NCBI GenBank assembly: GCA_002343545.1
Contig: DDRA01000131.1
Location: 5,681 to 26,685, forward strand
Direction of reading: 5' to 3'
DNA length: 21,005 nt
Source: Bacteriovoracaceae bacterium UBA2428
Lineage (GTDB): Bacteria; Bdellovibrionota; UBA2428
Positions 14,451-21,005 of the stretch are shown here, piece by piece. The notes under the pieces are model-generated. The model was not told the origin of the DNA. It ran no database searches and saw only the letters and a list, made by a program, of their open reading frames with translations. Within the stretch, counting starts at the first letter, position 1; every line of letters starts with the position of its first letter. Position numbers and translations under genes: made by a program.

Positions 14451-15239
14451 ATGAATATGCGCAATATCCTCACGATCTGGAAACGCGAGTTCAAGGCGTA
14501 CTTCTACACGCCGCTCGCCTGGGTCTTCATCGGGATTTTCACCCTGCTCATGGGCCTCATGTTCTGGAGCTTCCTCTCCACTTACATGGAGTACACGATG
14601 CGTTCGCAGTTCGGCATGGCGCCTTCGGTCACGATCGATCGCCTGGCCGAGGCCTTCTACGCGAACATGCACGTCATCTTCATGTTCATCCTGCCCTTCT
14701 TTACGATGCGCCTCTTCACCGAGGAGTCGCGCCAGAACACGATGGCGCTGCTCATGACCTCGCCGGTCCGCATGTGGGAACTCACGATCGCGAAATTCAA
14801 GGCCGCGGCCTCGATCCTCGTGCTCAAGCTCCTCGTGAGCCTCATCTTCCCGATCTTCCTCATCCTCTACAGCGCGAAGGGCGCGGGGGCGGGCGGGCCG
14901 GACATGGGCATCGTGGGGTCGACCTACCTGGGCCTGCTCTTCGCGGGCTTGACTTACATCGCCTTCGGCATGTTCTGGTCGAGCATCACCGAGAGCCAGC
15001 TCGTCGCGGTCGTGCTGAGCTTCGCCACGAACTTCTCGTTCTGGCTGCTGGGCATGTGGTCGCAGGGCGCTTCGGGTTGGTTGCAGGCCGTCCTCAAGCA
15101 GCTCGCCATCAACGATCAGTTCCAGAGCTTCGCCAAGGGAACGATCGAGCTCAGCTCGGTCGTGTACTTCGTCAGCATCATTTTCTTCGCGCTTTTCCTG
15201 ACGCATCGGTCGCTCGAAAGCCGCGCTTGGAGGTCGTGA
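14451..15239 (+). CDS. ABC transporter permease, GldF-like (262 aa)
   Basis: This is a six-helix ABC-2-type membrane permease. It opens with a short cytoplasmic stretch (NILTIWKREFKAYFYTPLAW). Helices lie at about 22-42, 75-93 (MHVIFMFILPFFTMRLF), 117-140 (ILVLKLLVSLIFPIFLILYS), 152-175, 183-203 and 235-252. The EESRQNTMALLMTSPVRMWE loop is typical of this family and contacts the ATPase. The ATG at 14451 follows AAGAGGAGA. It ends one base before the GldG-like gene starts, so the two are surely co-transcribed. Confidence 0.93.
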   Translation: MNMRNILTIWKREFKAYFYTPLAWVFIGIFTLLMGLMFWSFLSTYMEYTMRSQFGMAPSVTIDRLAEAFYANMHVIFMFILPFFTMRLFTEESRQNTMALLMTSPVRMWELTIAKFKAAASILVLKLLVSLIFPIFLILYSAKGAGAGGPDMGIVGSTYLGLLFAGLTYIAFGMFWSSITESQLVAVVLSFATNFSFWLLGMWSQGASGWLQAVLKQLAINDQFQSFAKGTIELSSVVYFVSIIFFALFLTHRSLESRAWRS

Positions 15240-15240
15240 T

Positions 15241-16992
15241 ATGAAGATCCGCAATATCGCCGCTACCGTCTTCTTCGCGGGCCTGGGCGTCGTCGTGGCG
15301 CTCTGGGGCTACTTCGAAAAACTCTGGACGATGCAGTGGCCCGTTTGGACGGCGCTCGGTGTCGCCGCGGTCGCCGCCGTGGTCTGGGCCGCGCTCTCCC
15401 TCGCCGAGCTCGCCGTGTGGGTTCGCAAGCGCGGCACCGTGTGGGCCGTCAGCACTTTCGTTTCGGTCGTCGCGACGATCGCGATCCTCGTGGTCGCGAA
15501 CTGGGCGGGCACGGCCTACAACCACAAGTGGGACCTCACCAAGAACAAGTTCCACTCGTTGAGCGACCAGACGACGAACGTGCTCTCGGCGCTCAAGGAG
15601 CCCATCACGATCCGCGTCTGGTCGACCTCGATCGAGCGCATGGGCACGAACTTGGACATGAAGCGTTTCCTCGAGAACTACCGCCTCGCGGGTAAGGGTA
15701 AGGTCACGATCGAGATCAAGAACCCGAACGAAGACCGGCTCGGGTCGGAGCAAGACCAGGTCAAGCGCGACAACATCCTCATCGTGAGGACCGCGTCGGG
15801 GCGCGAGGCCCGCGTCGACAGCTTCGCCGATACGAAGGGCGAGGAGCTCATCACGAACGCGATCGTCCAAGCCACCCGCGGCGGCGGGACCAAGAAAACG
15901 GTGTGCTTCGTCGAGGGACACGGCGAGGCCGATCTCGACGAGGCGGGCGCCACGGGCATGAGCCAAGTCCGCGACGCGCTCAAATCCGGGGTCTACGACA
16001 CCGAGAAGGTCGTCACGGCCACGGCCGAAAAGATCCCCGAGAAGTGCGCGCTCCTCGTGCTCGCCGGACCCAAGGGCGATCCGCAGGAACGCGAGATCGA
16101 AGTCATCAAGGCGTACCTTAGCGGCGGCGGCAAGCTCATCGCGCTCCTCGGCGCGGGCGTGCCCGAAAAATGGAAGGATTTCCTGAAGGACTACGGCGTG
16201 AAAGTCCGCGCGGATCTCATGATCGATCCGCGCGTACGGCCGCCCTTCGCGATCGCCACGCAGAACTTCTCGCAGGACGTCGAGATCGTCCGGGGGTTCC
16301 GCGGCCTCGTCGTGTTCCCCGAGTCGAGCTCGCTCGACGTCGCCTCGCAGCCGAACGACCCCGAGATCATGGTGAAGACCTTTATCTCGTCGGAGTCGGT
16401 GGCCTACGCGAAGGGCGGCAACTTGCGCACGCTCAAGACGATCGATCGGACGGGGAGCGATTTGCGCGGTCCCCTCGCGCTCGGGGTGCTCGTGACGAAG
16501 CCCGTCAAGGCGCCCGGAGCGGCCAAGGAAGAGAAGCCGAAGGCGGAAAAACCCTCGGGCAAGAGCGGCGCTTGGATCCGTTGGCCTAGCCTCATCGCGA
16601 CGGCGCACGCCCAGGGCGCTCCGCATTCCGACGACGATGGCCATGATCACGGCCACGGCGGCGGGATCCCGGGCTTCCCGCCGGGCGAAGAAGCCAAGGA
16701 CGGACCCAAGGCCGAAACGCTCGAGACGAGCGTGATCGTCTACGGCAGCAGCGCCTTCGTGCAGAACTCCTTCGTGAGCCAGATGGGCAACCAGGATCTC
16801 TTCCTGAACTCGGTGAACTTCCTGCTCAAGGACCAGGACCTCATCGGGATCCGTCCGCGCGAAGTGAGCCAAGCCCAGCTGGAGCTCTCGCCGGCCAAGC
16901 TCCGCAGCGTCGTCGCTTCGGTGCTCTTGATCTCGGGGCTCTTCCTCGTATTCGGCGTCGCGGTTTCGCGCCGCCGTAGCGCGGCGGCTTGA
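15241..16992 (+). CDS. GldG-like ABC auxiliary protein with a histidine-rich insert (583 aa)
   Basis: This membrane-anchored periplasmic subunit is found with GldA/GldF-type ABC systems. Three N-terminal helices lie at about residues 3-24, 37-63 and 68-95. The family hallmark NKFHSLSDQTTNVLSALKEP follows, then an alpha/beta domain (KTVCFVEGHGEADLDEAGAT; KLIALLGAGVPEKWKDFLKD). A C-terminal helix closes the protein (VVASVLLISGLFLVFGVAVS). Between about residues 425 and 490 there is an unusual low-complexity insert: a Lys/Ala/Pro-rich part (APGAAKEEKPKAEKPSGKSG), a signal-peptide-like SLIATAHAQGAP, and a histidine/aspartate-rich HSDDDGHDHGHGGG (about 462-475) that could bind metal. Its stop overlaps the next start (TGATG). 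Confidence 0.9.
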   Translation: MKIRNIAATVFFAGLGVVVALWGYFEKLWTMQWPVWTALGVAAVAAVVWAALSLAELAVWVRKRGTVWAVSTFVSVVATIAILVVANWAGTAYNHKWDLTKNKFHSLSDQTTNVLSALKEPITIRVWSTSIERMGTNLDMKRFLENYRLAGKGKVTIEIKNPNEDRLGSEQDQVKRDNILIVRTASGREARVDSFADTKGEELITNAIVQATRGGGTKKTVCFVEGHGEADLDEAGATGMSQVRDALKSGVYDTEKVVTATAEKIPEKCALLVLAGPKGDPQEREIEVIKAYLSGGGKLIALLGAGVPEKWKDFLKDYGVKVRADLMIDPRVRPPFAIATQNFSQDVEIVRGFRGLVVFPESSSLDVASQPNDPEIMVKTFISSESVAYAKGGNLRTLKTIDRTGSDLRGPLALGVLVTKPVKAPGAAKEEKPKAEKPSGKSGAWIRWPSLIATAHAQGAPHSDDDGHDHGHGGGIPGFPPGEEAKDGPKAETLETSVIVYGSSAFVQNSFVSQMGNQDLFLNSVNFLLKDQDLIGIRPREVSQAQLELSPAKLRSVVASVLLISGLFLVFGVAVSRRRSAAA

Positions 16993-17762
16993 TGTCGGAC
17001 GAACGCGATCCGCTCCTCTACGGACCGTCGGCTCCGGGATCCTCGGGCCCGAAGCCGACGCCGCCGCCCCTCCCGCCGCCGAGCGGGAATTGGGCGGATC
17101 GCGCTCCGTGGCTCGACGCTCTGGAGCTCTTGGCCCGACCGCAGACTTTCTTTCGCTCGATCCCGGGCGTCGCGAAGGAGCCCAAGCTTTTCCTGAAGGC
17201 GCTCCTCGTTTTCGTGCTCTTCTCGTGGATCGCGGGCGGCGTCCAGTCCGCGTTCTTCAATCCGGGCGACTGGATCTCCTCGCTCGAGGACCTCTCGATC
17301 CAGCTGGGAGAGAGCGGCCTCCCCGGACAGTATTCGATTTACCTGCAACGCCTGCCCTTCGGCGAGCTGAAGCACGCGGTGAGCGGCTTCGGCGCGATGC
17401 TGTCGGCCATGGCGACCTTGGCGTCGCCCTTTATCGCGCTCTTCTGGATTCTCCTGAATTCCCTCGTGGGAACGTGGTGGCTGAAGCGTCTCGTCCCGGA
17501 CGGCGTGCGCGTCGATATGGGGTCGGTTTTCCTCTCGCAGGTCTACGCGAACTGGTTCGTCCTGTTGGGAATTCTTCCCTTCTTCGGCGGTTTCGTGGGC
17601 GCGTTGGTCGTCTTCCTTTATTCCATCTTCTCGCTCGTCTGGATGTACGACACGACGTTCTCGCGCGCCGTCCTGGCGATCCGCTTTATCGAGCTGGCAT
17701 TCTTCCTGATGGCGATGCTCTTCGTCGCCATGGGCGTGGCGATCTTCGCCCTCATGTTTTGA
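16992..17762 (+). CDS. Yip1-family membrane protein (256 aa)
   Basis: The ATG at 16992 shares a base with the stop of the GldG-like gene, so this is the fourth gene of the ABC operon. The first 33 residues are disordered and proline-rich (PKPTPPPLPPPSGNW). The LLARPQTFFRSIPG stretch is typical of the entry to bacterial Yip1 domains. Five to six membrane helices follow (FLKALLVFVLFSWIAGGVQ; LASPFIALFWILLNSLVGTW; WFVLLGILPFFGGFVGALVV; FFLMAMLFVAMGVAIFALMF). The function of the bacterial Yip1 family is unknown. Constant coupling to this ABC system would suggest a regulatory or assembly role. Confidence 0.85.
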   Translation: MSDERDPLLYGPSAPGSSGPKPTPPPLPPPSGNWADRAPWLDALELLARPQTFFRSIPGVAKEPKLFLKALLVFVLFSWIAGGVQSAFFNPGDWISSLEDLSIQLGESGLPGQYSIYLQRLPFGELKHAVSGFGAMLSAMATLASPFIALFWILLNSLVGTWWLKRLVPDGVRVDMGSVFLSQVYANWFVLLGILPFFGGFVGALVVFLYSIFSLVWMYDTTFSRAVLAIRFIELAFFLMAMLFVAMGVAIFALMF

Positions 17763-17772
17763 GGTTCGTGGC

Positions 17773-18390
17773 TCAGAACGGCGTGCGCTGGCCCGAAATC
17801 TTCGGTTCGAGCCCGTAGAGAATCTCGATCGGTCGCGGTCCCTTCGCGATCGAGGCCCGTACGCCGCGCCGCAATTCCTCGGGCGCGGGCCAGAAGGGTC
17901 GTTCCCGGTGACCCACGAAGTCGGCGTAGGGAGCCGCTTCGCTCGCCATGATCCCGTCCGCGTCGCGCACGACAAAGTCCCGCTCGTTTCGCAGCTCGAG
18001 CCACTCGAGCTTGGCTTCGAGCGTCTCGGCCACGCTCATGCGGCGGACTTTTTGGTGCTGCAGCGGAAGAAAAATCCGTTGCCCGAAAAGGTCGAAGGTC
18101 GGGATCCCGCCCAGGGGCTTACCGAGCGCGCGGGCCAGGCCCTGCGCGAAGGCCGCGGCGATGCGCAGTCCCGTGAAGGCCCCGGGGCCCGTCACGACGT
18201 GAAGGGATTCGAGCGTCTCGAGGGAGACGCCGGCTTCGCGCAACAAGGTATCGAGTTCGCCGGACAGCTCGGACTGAAGTCCGGACGATTCGTCGCCCGT
18301 CCAGGCCCGGTGCGCGACGGTGCGCTCGGCGGCGGAATCCGTGAGGATCCAAAGTCCTTGCGGCGAAACGAGGCTGAGGGCCAAACGCAT
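17773..18390 (-). CDS. tsaB: TsaB, tRNA t6A37 biosynthesis subunit (205 aa)
   Basis: TsaB is the non-catalytic partner of TsaD in making threonylcarbamoyl-adenosine at position 37 of ANN-decoding tRNAs. The family core LHVVTGPGAFTGLRIAAAFA (residues about 63-82) is clear, followed by QGLARALGKPLGGIPTFDLF. The N-terminal ASKHA strand LALSLVSPQGLWILTDS is also typical, although the usual Asp-Thr is replaced by SLVSP. The C-terminal half is the variable part. The start ATG at 18390 follows CGGAG. The gene is convergent with the Yip1 gene. It is unusual only in that the threonine-dependent ligase partner genes are not next to it. Confidence 0.92.
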   Translation of the reverse strand: MRLALSLVSPQGLWILTDSAAERTVAHRAWTGDESSGLQSELSGELDTLLREAGVSLETLESLHVVTGPGAFTGLRIAAAFAQGLARALGKPLGGIPTFDLFGQRIFLPLQHQKVRRMSVAETLEAKLEWLELRNERDFVVRDADGIMASEAAPYADFVGHRERPFWPAPEELRRGVRASIAKGPRPIEILYGLEPKISGQRTPF

Positions 18391-18428
18391 GCTCCGCGTT
18401 CTAGCAGTCCTCCCGCGGAAACGAAAAT

Positions 18429-18467
18429 GCCCCCGTGCGCCGCCTGGGTAGGGCGGAGCACGGGGGC
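18429..18467 (-). terminator. Intrinsic terminator after the first lipoprotein gene
   Basis: A perfect 10-base GC-rich stem, GCCCCCGTGC (18429-18438) with GCACGGGGGC (18458-18467), has an inner CGCC/GGCG extension. On the minus strand it is followed by ATTTTCGTTT, a moderate U-rich tail. It lies about 100 bases after the lipoprotein stop and before tsaB, so it separates these two minus-strand genes. The A-run at 18471-18476 is on the wrong side for plus-strand termination. Confidence 0.8.
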
Positions 18468-18563
18468 TTGAAAAAACCTCCGGTCACGAGGCCTGACCTT
18501 ACTATTCAGACGGGGAGTCCTTTATGAAGGGACGGACCCCGTGATCGAAGGTGCAGGACCGAG

Positions 18564-19136
18564 TTACGGGCGGACGGAGAGGAAGGTCTGGCCGGGCGCC
18601 GAGATCATGCCGGCGTTACCGCCGCTGAACTCCATGTAGACGTTCCCTTCGATGACGCTGCCCACGACGTAGGCCGGGACGGGGCCGATGCGCGAGCCCA
18701 TCTCGATGTAGACGCCGTTGCCGCGCAGGGCGATCTCGATCTCTTCGTAGGGCGACACGGCTTCGAGCGTGCCGAGCGCGCCGTTCGTGCAGACCGCGGT
18801 GCGGACTTGCTGCTGCGGCAGACCCACGGCTTGCGTGCCGGAGTAGATGCTGCCGTAGAGGCTCGCGATGGACGGGATGTTGAGCTCGCCGATGGCCTCG
18901 ATCTGAGTGCCGCGGCGGTAGATGTCGACGATGAGGCTCGCGCCGTTGCCGAAGTTGGCGTAGACGGTGCGGTCCTTCACGCCTTGCGGAGCGGCGCAGT
19001 TGCCCATGCCGCCGTAGGCGTAAGGATTGAGCGGATCGTAAGGCAGCGGCTGGATGACGGGATCATTCCCGCAAGCCGAGAGAGCGGCCAAGACGAAGGC
19101 TCCGAGGACGCTGTTCTTGATCTTGTTCGTGTTCAT
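18564..19136 (-). CDS. Lipoprotein of unknown function (190 aa)
   Basis: The precursor starts MNTNKIKNSVLGAFVLAALS and has a clear lipobox, LSAC, with Cys22 as the lipid-bearing residue. The mature part begins with a Pro/Tyr/Asn-rich spacer (VIQPLPYDPLNPYAYGGMG). It continues with a Gly/Ala/Ile-rich, probably beta-rich domain carrying two further cysteines (GNCAAPQ and AVCTNG). An Asp is not present at +2 (CGND), so outer-membrane sorting by the classical rule is likely. The start follows AGGGGAG. I recognise no family. A strong terminator lies downstream. Confidence 0.85.
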   Translation of the reverse strand: MNTNKIKNSVLGAFVLAALSACGNDPVIQPLPYDPLNPYAYGGMGNCAAPQGVKDRTVYANFGNGASLIVDIYRRGTQIEAIGELNIPSIASLYGSIYSGTQAVGLPQQQVRTAVCTNGALGTLEAVSPYEEIEIALRGNGVYIEMGSRIGPVPAYVVGSVIEGNVYMEFSGGNAGMISAPGQTFLSVRP

Positions 19137-19156
19137 ATGGACTCCCCTTTGTTTAA

Positions 19157-19180
19157 GCGGCTTCCCCCCCGGGTAGCCGC
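19157..19180. repeat. Small inverted repeat between two lipoprotein genes
   Basis: GCGGCT (19157-19162) and AGCCGC (19175-19180) form a 6-base stem over a C-rich loop. It lies in the 82-base gap between two minus-strand lipoprotein genes. It may be a weak terminator of the upstream gene or part of a 5' leader. Confidence 0.35.
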
Positions 19181-19218
19181 ATTCGAACCGATTTGAGCGG
19201 ACCGGACTTTGGCGAGCC

Positions 19219-19995
19219 TTACTGGCTCACCACGTTGCCGAGCGTGAAGCGGATCGTGCCGAGATTGCGGCCCGAGTTCGAGAGCAGGTTCAGGGCTTCG
19301 GTCTTGGGCGTCGAAGCGTCGGGCTGTTCCCACCACTTGATAGAGGGGTAAGGCGACGCGTAGCCCAAGCAGCGGGCCACCGTGTACTCGCCGGACTTGC
19401 ACTTCGCCTTGAGATCGGCGACCGCGTTGTTGAGCTGCGTTTGGAAGCTCGGGAAGGTGTAGTAGCGGATCGTGCCGGACATCTGCTGTTCGTCGGCCGA
19501 CGAGATCGAGCTCGCTTTGAGTTGCACGAGCCCGTAACCGTCCATCCAGACCACGTTCAGGTCCCACTTGCCCGTGTCGTCGTCCAGCTTGAGAGAGCTC
19601 CAGCCGTATTGGTTCATGGATTCTTTCGCGTCGAAGCTCGTGATGCCGTAGTCGTCTTCGTACTCGACGCGAAGGTCGGCGGTGACGTTCTCGCCCGTGC
19701 CGTAGACGTCGAGGCAGTAGGTCACGTCGCCTTCGACGTTGCTCACGACTCGGCCGGCGAAGTAGCCGCTGAGGGCCGACTTCATCGCGCTCGCGCTCGA
19801 GCCGTTCAGGGTGACCTTCGACTCGGTACCCAGGCAGAGACGGTTGTTCGTCGTGCTCGGGGTGTCGTCGTTGCCGCGGTCGGACGGGGTGACCGTCGGA
19901 TCCGGCGTCGGCGTGCTATCAACCTTGTCGGCGCAAGCGCCCAGGACCGAAAGTCCCAGGATCATCAGCCGGAAAGTGATCGAGTTCGTTCTCAT
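19219..19995 (-). CDS. Lipoprotein of unknown function (258 aa)
   Basis: The ATG at 19995 follows a good GGGGAGA ribosome-binding site; an earlier in-frame start at 20013 reads through that site and is less likely. The signal sequence MRTNSITFRLMILGLSVLGA ends in the lipobox LGAC (Cys21). A Thr/Pro/Asp-rich linker follows (DSTPTPDPTVTPSDRGNDD). The rest is a probable beta-rich domain with three or four cysteines and many acidic residues (LRVEYEDDYGITSFDAKESM). I recognise no family. It is probably a surface or periplasmic lipoprotein, unrelated in sequence to its two lipoprotein neighbours. Confidence 0.85.
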   Translation of the reverse strand: MRTNSITFRLMILGLSVLGACADKVDSTPTPDPTVTPSDRGNDDTPSTTNNRLCLGTESKVTLNGSSASAMKSALSGYFAGRVVSNVEGDVTYCLDVYGTGENVTADLRVEYEDDYGITSFDAKESMNQYGWSSLKLDDDTGKWDLNVVWMDGYGLVQLKASSISSADEQQMSGTIRYYTFPSFQTQLNNAVADLKAKCKSGEYTVARCLGYASPYPSIKWWEQPDASTPKTEALNLLSNSGRNLGTIRFTLGNVVSQ

Positions 19996-20101
19996 AAAGT
20001 TCTCCCCTACCATCGATGTAGCAGGGGCCGTGCCAAGGATTTCAAAACCAACTTAAGTCTTCGGTTTTCAAGGCAAATGTTGGCATTATGAAGAAGGCGT
20101 G

Positions 20102-20186
20102 AAGCCCCCGAAAGGCCGTATTTTTCAGCCAGCTGCCCAAAGTTTGGGCAGGGCCGGAAGGCTAAGTCGCGTGAAAGCGGGGGCTT
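20102..20186. other. Structured spacer overlapping a stop codon
   Basis: AAGCCCCCG (20102-20110) pairs perfectly with CGGGGGCTT (20178-20186). Within it, CTGCCCAA (20133-20140) and TTGGGCAG (20144-20151) form an 8-base stem with a three-base loop. GGCC and AGCC/GGCT complementarities could add further helices. The outer arm overlaps the TAA stop of the minus-strand lipoprotein gene at 20185. It could be a large terminator or processing structure for that gene, or a cis-acting RNA in the leader of the next one. I could not match it to a known riboswitch. Confidence 0.5.
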
Positions 20187-20868
20187 AGGGAAGCCACTCG
20201 GCGAAGCCGTTAAAGCGGCCCAGCTCCACGGTCTCCGTGCCCTCGACGAGATAGAGGGCGCCCGCGTTGAAGGGGTTTACGGCGGCTTCCTGGACGCTGT
20301 TCGAGGCTTCGCGGGCGAAGCGGATCTCGAGGATCTCGCCCCCTTCGTCCACGCTCACGACGCGGCCCTTGAGCTCGTCCTTATAGGCGTTGCGCTTGAG
20401 CGAAAGCGGGACTTCGGAGCGGAAGTCGCCCATGAGGGTGCGACCGCCCGGGAGCTCGAGCCGCACGCTCAGGAGGGCGTCCACGAGGATTTCTTGATGT
20501 TCGGGGTAGGCGCGCACGCTCTTCAGTACGAGGCGGGCGCTGAGCTTCTTGGCGGGATCCTGCATCTCGACGGGATCGAAGCTCTGCCCCTTGAAAAGAA
20601 TGTTGTACGGGGAACGTTCGCCGAGGGCATCGGCGGGATCGATCGTGAAGCGCCCGACGGGCGTCGCCTTCGGTGCGTTCTCGGCACGTTTTTTCTCGCT
20701 TGGGGCCGCACGTTCGGGGCCCGGCGAAGGGACGCCCGCCAACGTGCCTTCCGCGGGCGGCATCTGCTGACCCGATTTGGGAAGATTGTTCTCGTCGTAA
20801 AGGTACGACCCCGAACAAGCGGGCAGGCCGAGGGCGCTCAAGGCGATGGCGAGGGTAATGCGTGACAT
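20185..20868 (-). CDS. Lipoprotein of unknown function (227 aa)
   Basis: The signal MSRITLAIALSALGL ends in the lipobox LPAC (Cys18). A disordered Pro/Ala/Lys-rich linker covers residues about 27-70 (PPAEGTLAGVPSPGPERAAP). A mixed, probably beta-rich domain follows (ARLVLKSVRAYPEHQEILVD; GRTLMGDFRSEVPLSLKRNA), rich in charged residues. I recognise no family. No Shine-Dalgarno is visible before the ATG. The preceding gene on this strand ends only 44 bases upstream, so it is probably co-transcribed with that gene, which enters from the right edge. Confidence 0.83.
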   Translation of the reverse strand: MSRITLAIALSALGLPACSGSYLYDENNLPKSGQQMPPAEGTLAGVPSPGPERAAPSEKKRAENAPKATPVGRFTIDPADALGERSPYNILFKGQSFDPVEMQDPAKKLSARLVLKSVRAYPEHQEILVDALLSVRLELPGGRTLMGDFRSEVPLSLKRNAYKDELKGRVVSVDEGGEILEIRFAREASNSVQEAAVNPFNAGALYLVEGTETVELGRFNGFAEWLP

Positions 20869-20912
20869 GGCGAAAAGACGGTTGCGAGGGACGTGCCAGG
20901 GTCACGAGGCCT

Positions 20913-21005
20913 TTACGGCGGGACGGAGCCCTCGCCGTTGTCGAAACTCTGGACGACGTTGCGCGCGATACGTCCCGGCGCGCCTAGCGGCGGGCGAGGC
21001 AGGCC
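20913..21005 (-). CDS. Possible 3' end of a gene entering from the right edge
   Basis: On the minus strand a frame is open from the right edge to a TAA at 20913-20915. It encodes about 30 residues that end in ARNVVQSFDNGEGSVPP. The tail is plausible for a protein C-terminus, and the short gap to the next gene fits an operon. Too little is present to name it. Confidence 0.4.
   Translation of the reverse strand, partial: GLPRPPLGAPGRIARNVVQSFDNGEGSVPP

Noticed and set aside
13674..16872. Long minus-strand open frames (526 and 564 codons) opposite the ABC operon
   Set aside because: Their translations are charged, repetitive Arg/Asp/Glu/His-rich shadows, while the plus strand carries Walker motifs and membrane helices.
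20102..20186. The structured spacer as a c-di-GMP or other known riboswitch
   Set aside because: I could not match the conserved loops of any riboswitch class I know; reported only as an unexplained structure.
1..21005. tRNA, rRNA, CRISPR arrays, transposons, integrases, attachment sites
   Set aside because: I found no cloverleaf, no spaced direct repeats and no transposase or integrase frame; base composition looks even across the window.

Overview
The window is about 21 kb of GC-rich, gene-dense bacterial chromosome. It has no tRNA, rRNA, CRISPR array or insertion sequence that I can see. The gene content suggests a Bdellovibrionota/deltaproteobacteria-like Gram-negative: an ImuA/ImuB/DnaE2 mutasome beside LexA, several lipobox lipoproteins, a Gld-type ABC system and an HDOD protein. 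This taxonomic guess is an inference of moderate confidence.

Region 1 (1-5305) is a DNA-damage (SOS) mutagenesis island. On the minus strand, read right to left, are imuB, a GNAT acetyltransferase, a 43-residue membrane/basic small protein and dnaE2, which runs off the left edge. On the plus strand, diverging from imuB, are a short ImuA-like protein and lexA, which overlap by 47 bases. Three palindromes of the form CATAC-N4-GTATG lie exactly at the starts of imuB, imuA and dnaE2 and nowhere else that I found. They are very probably the LexA operators of this organism, so LexA would control the whole mutasome and also itself through the imuA promoter. Two of the three operators touch or include the start codon, which suggests leaderless mRNAs.

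Region 2 (5334-8013) holds a previously uncalled 48-residue membrane small protein convergent with lexA, then D-Ala-D-Ala ligase (ddl), a 52-residue exported peptide, a TMEM14-like membrane protein and an exported protein of unknown function. Region 3 (8026-13604) has a minus-strand transaldolase translationally coupled to a large unknown two-helix membrane protein. It continues with a plus-strand protein with a receiver-like head and coiled-coil tail, an exported protein and an HDOD-domain protein.

Region 4 (13701-17762) is a tight four-gene operon: a GldA-like ATPase, a GldF-like permease, a GldG-like auxiliary protein with a histidine-rich insert, and a Yip1-family membrane protein. Region 5 (17773 to the right edge) is all minus strand: tsaB, three unrelated lipoproteins, and the tail of another gene. 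A strong intrinsic terminator lies between the first lipoprotein and tsaB, and an 85-base structured spacer lies between the last two lipoproteins.

No stretch of more than 300 bases lacks a gene. The most interesting content is the SOS island with its apparent new LexA motif, split divergent mutasome and small membrane proteins.
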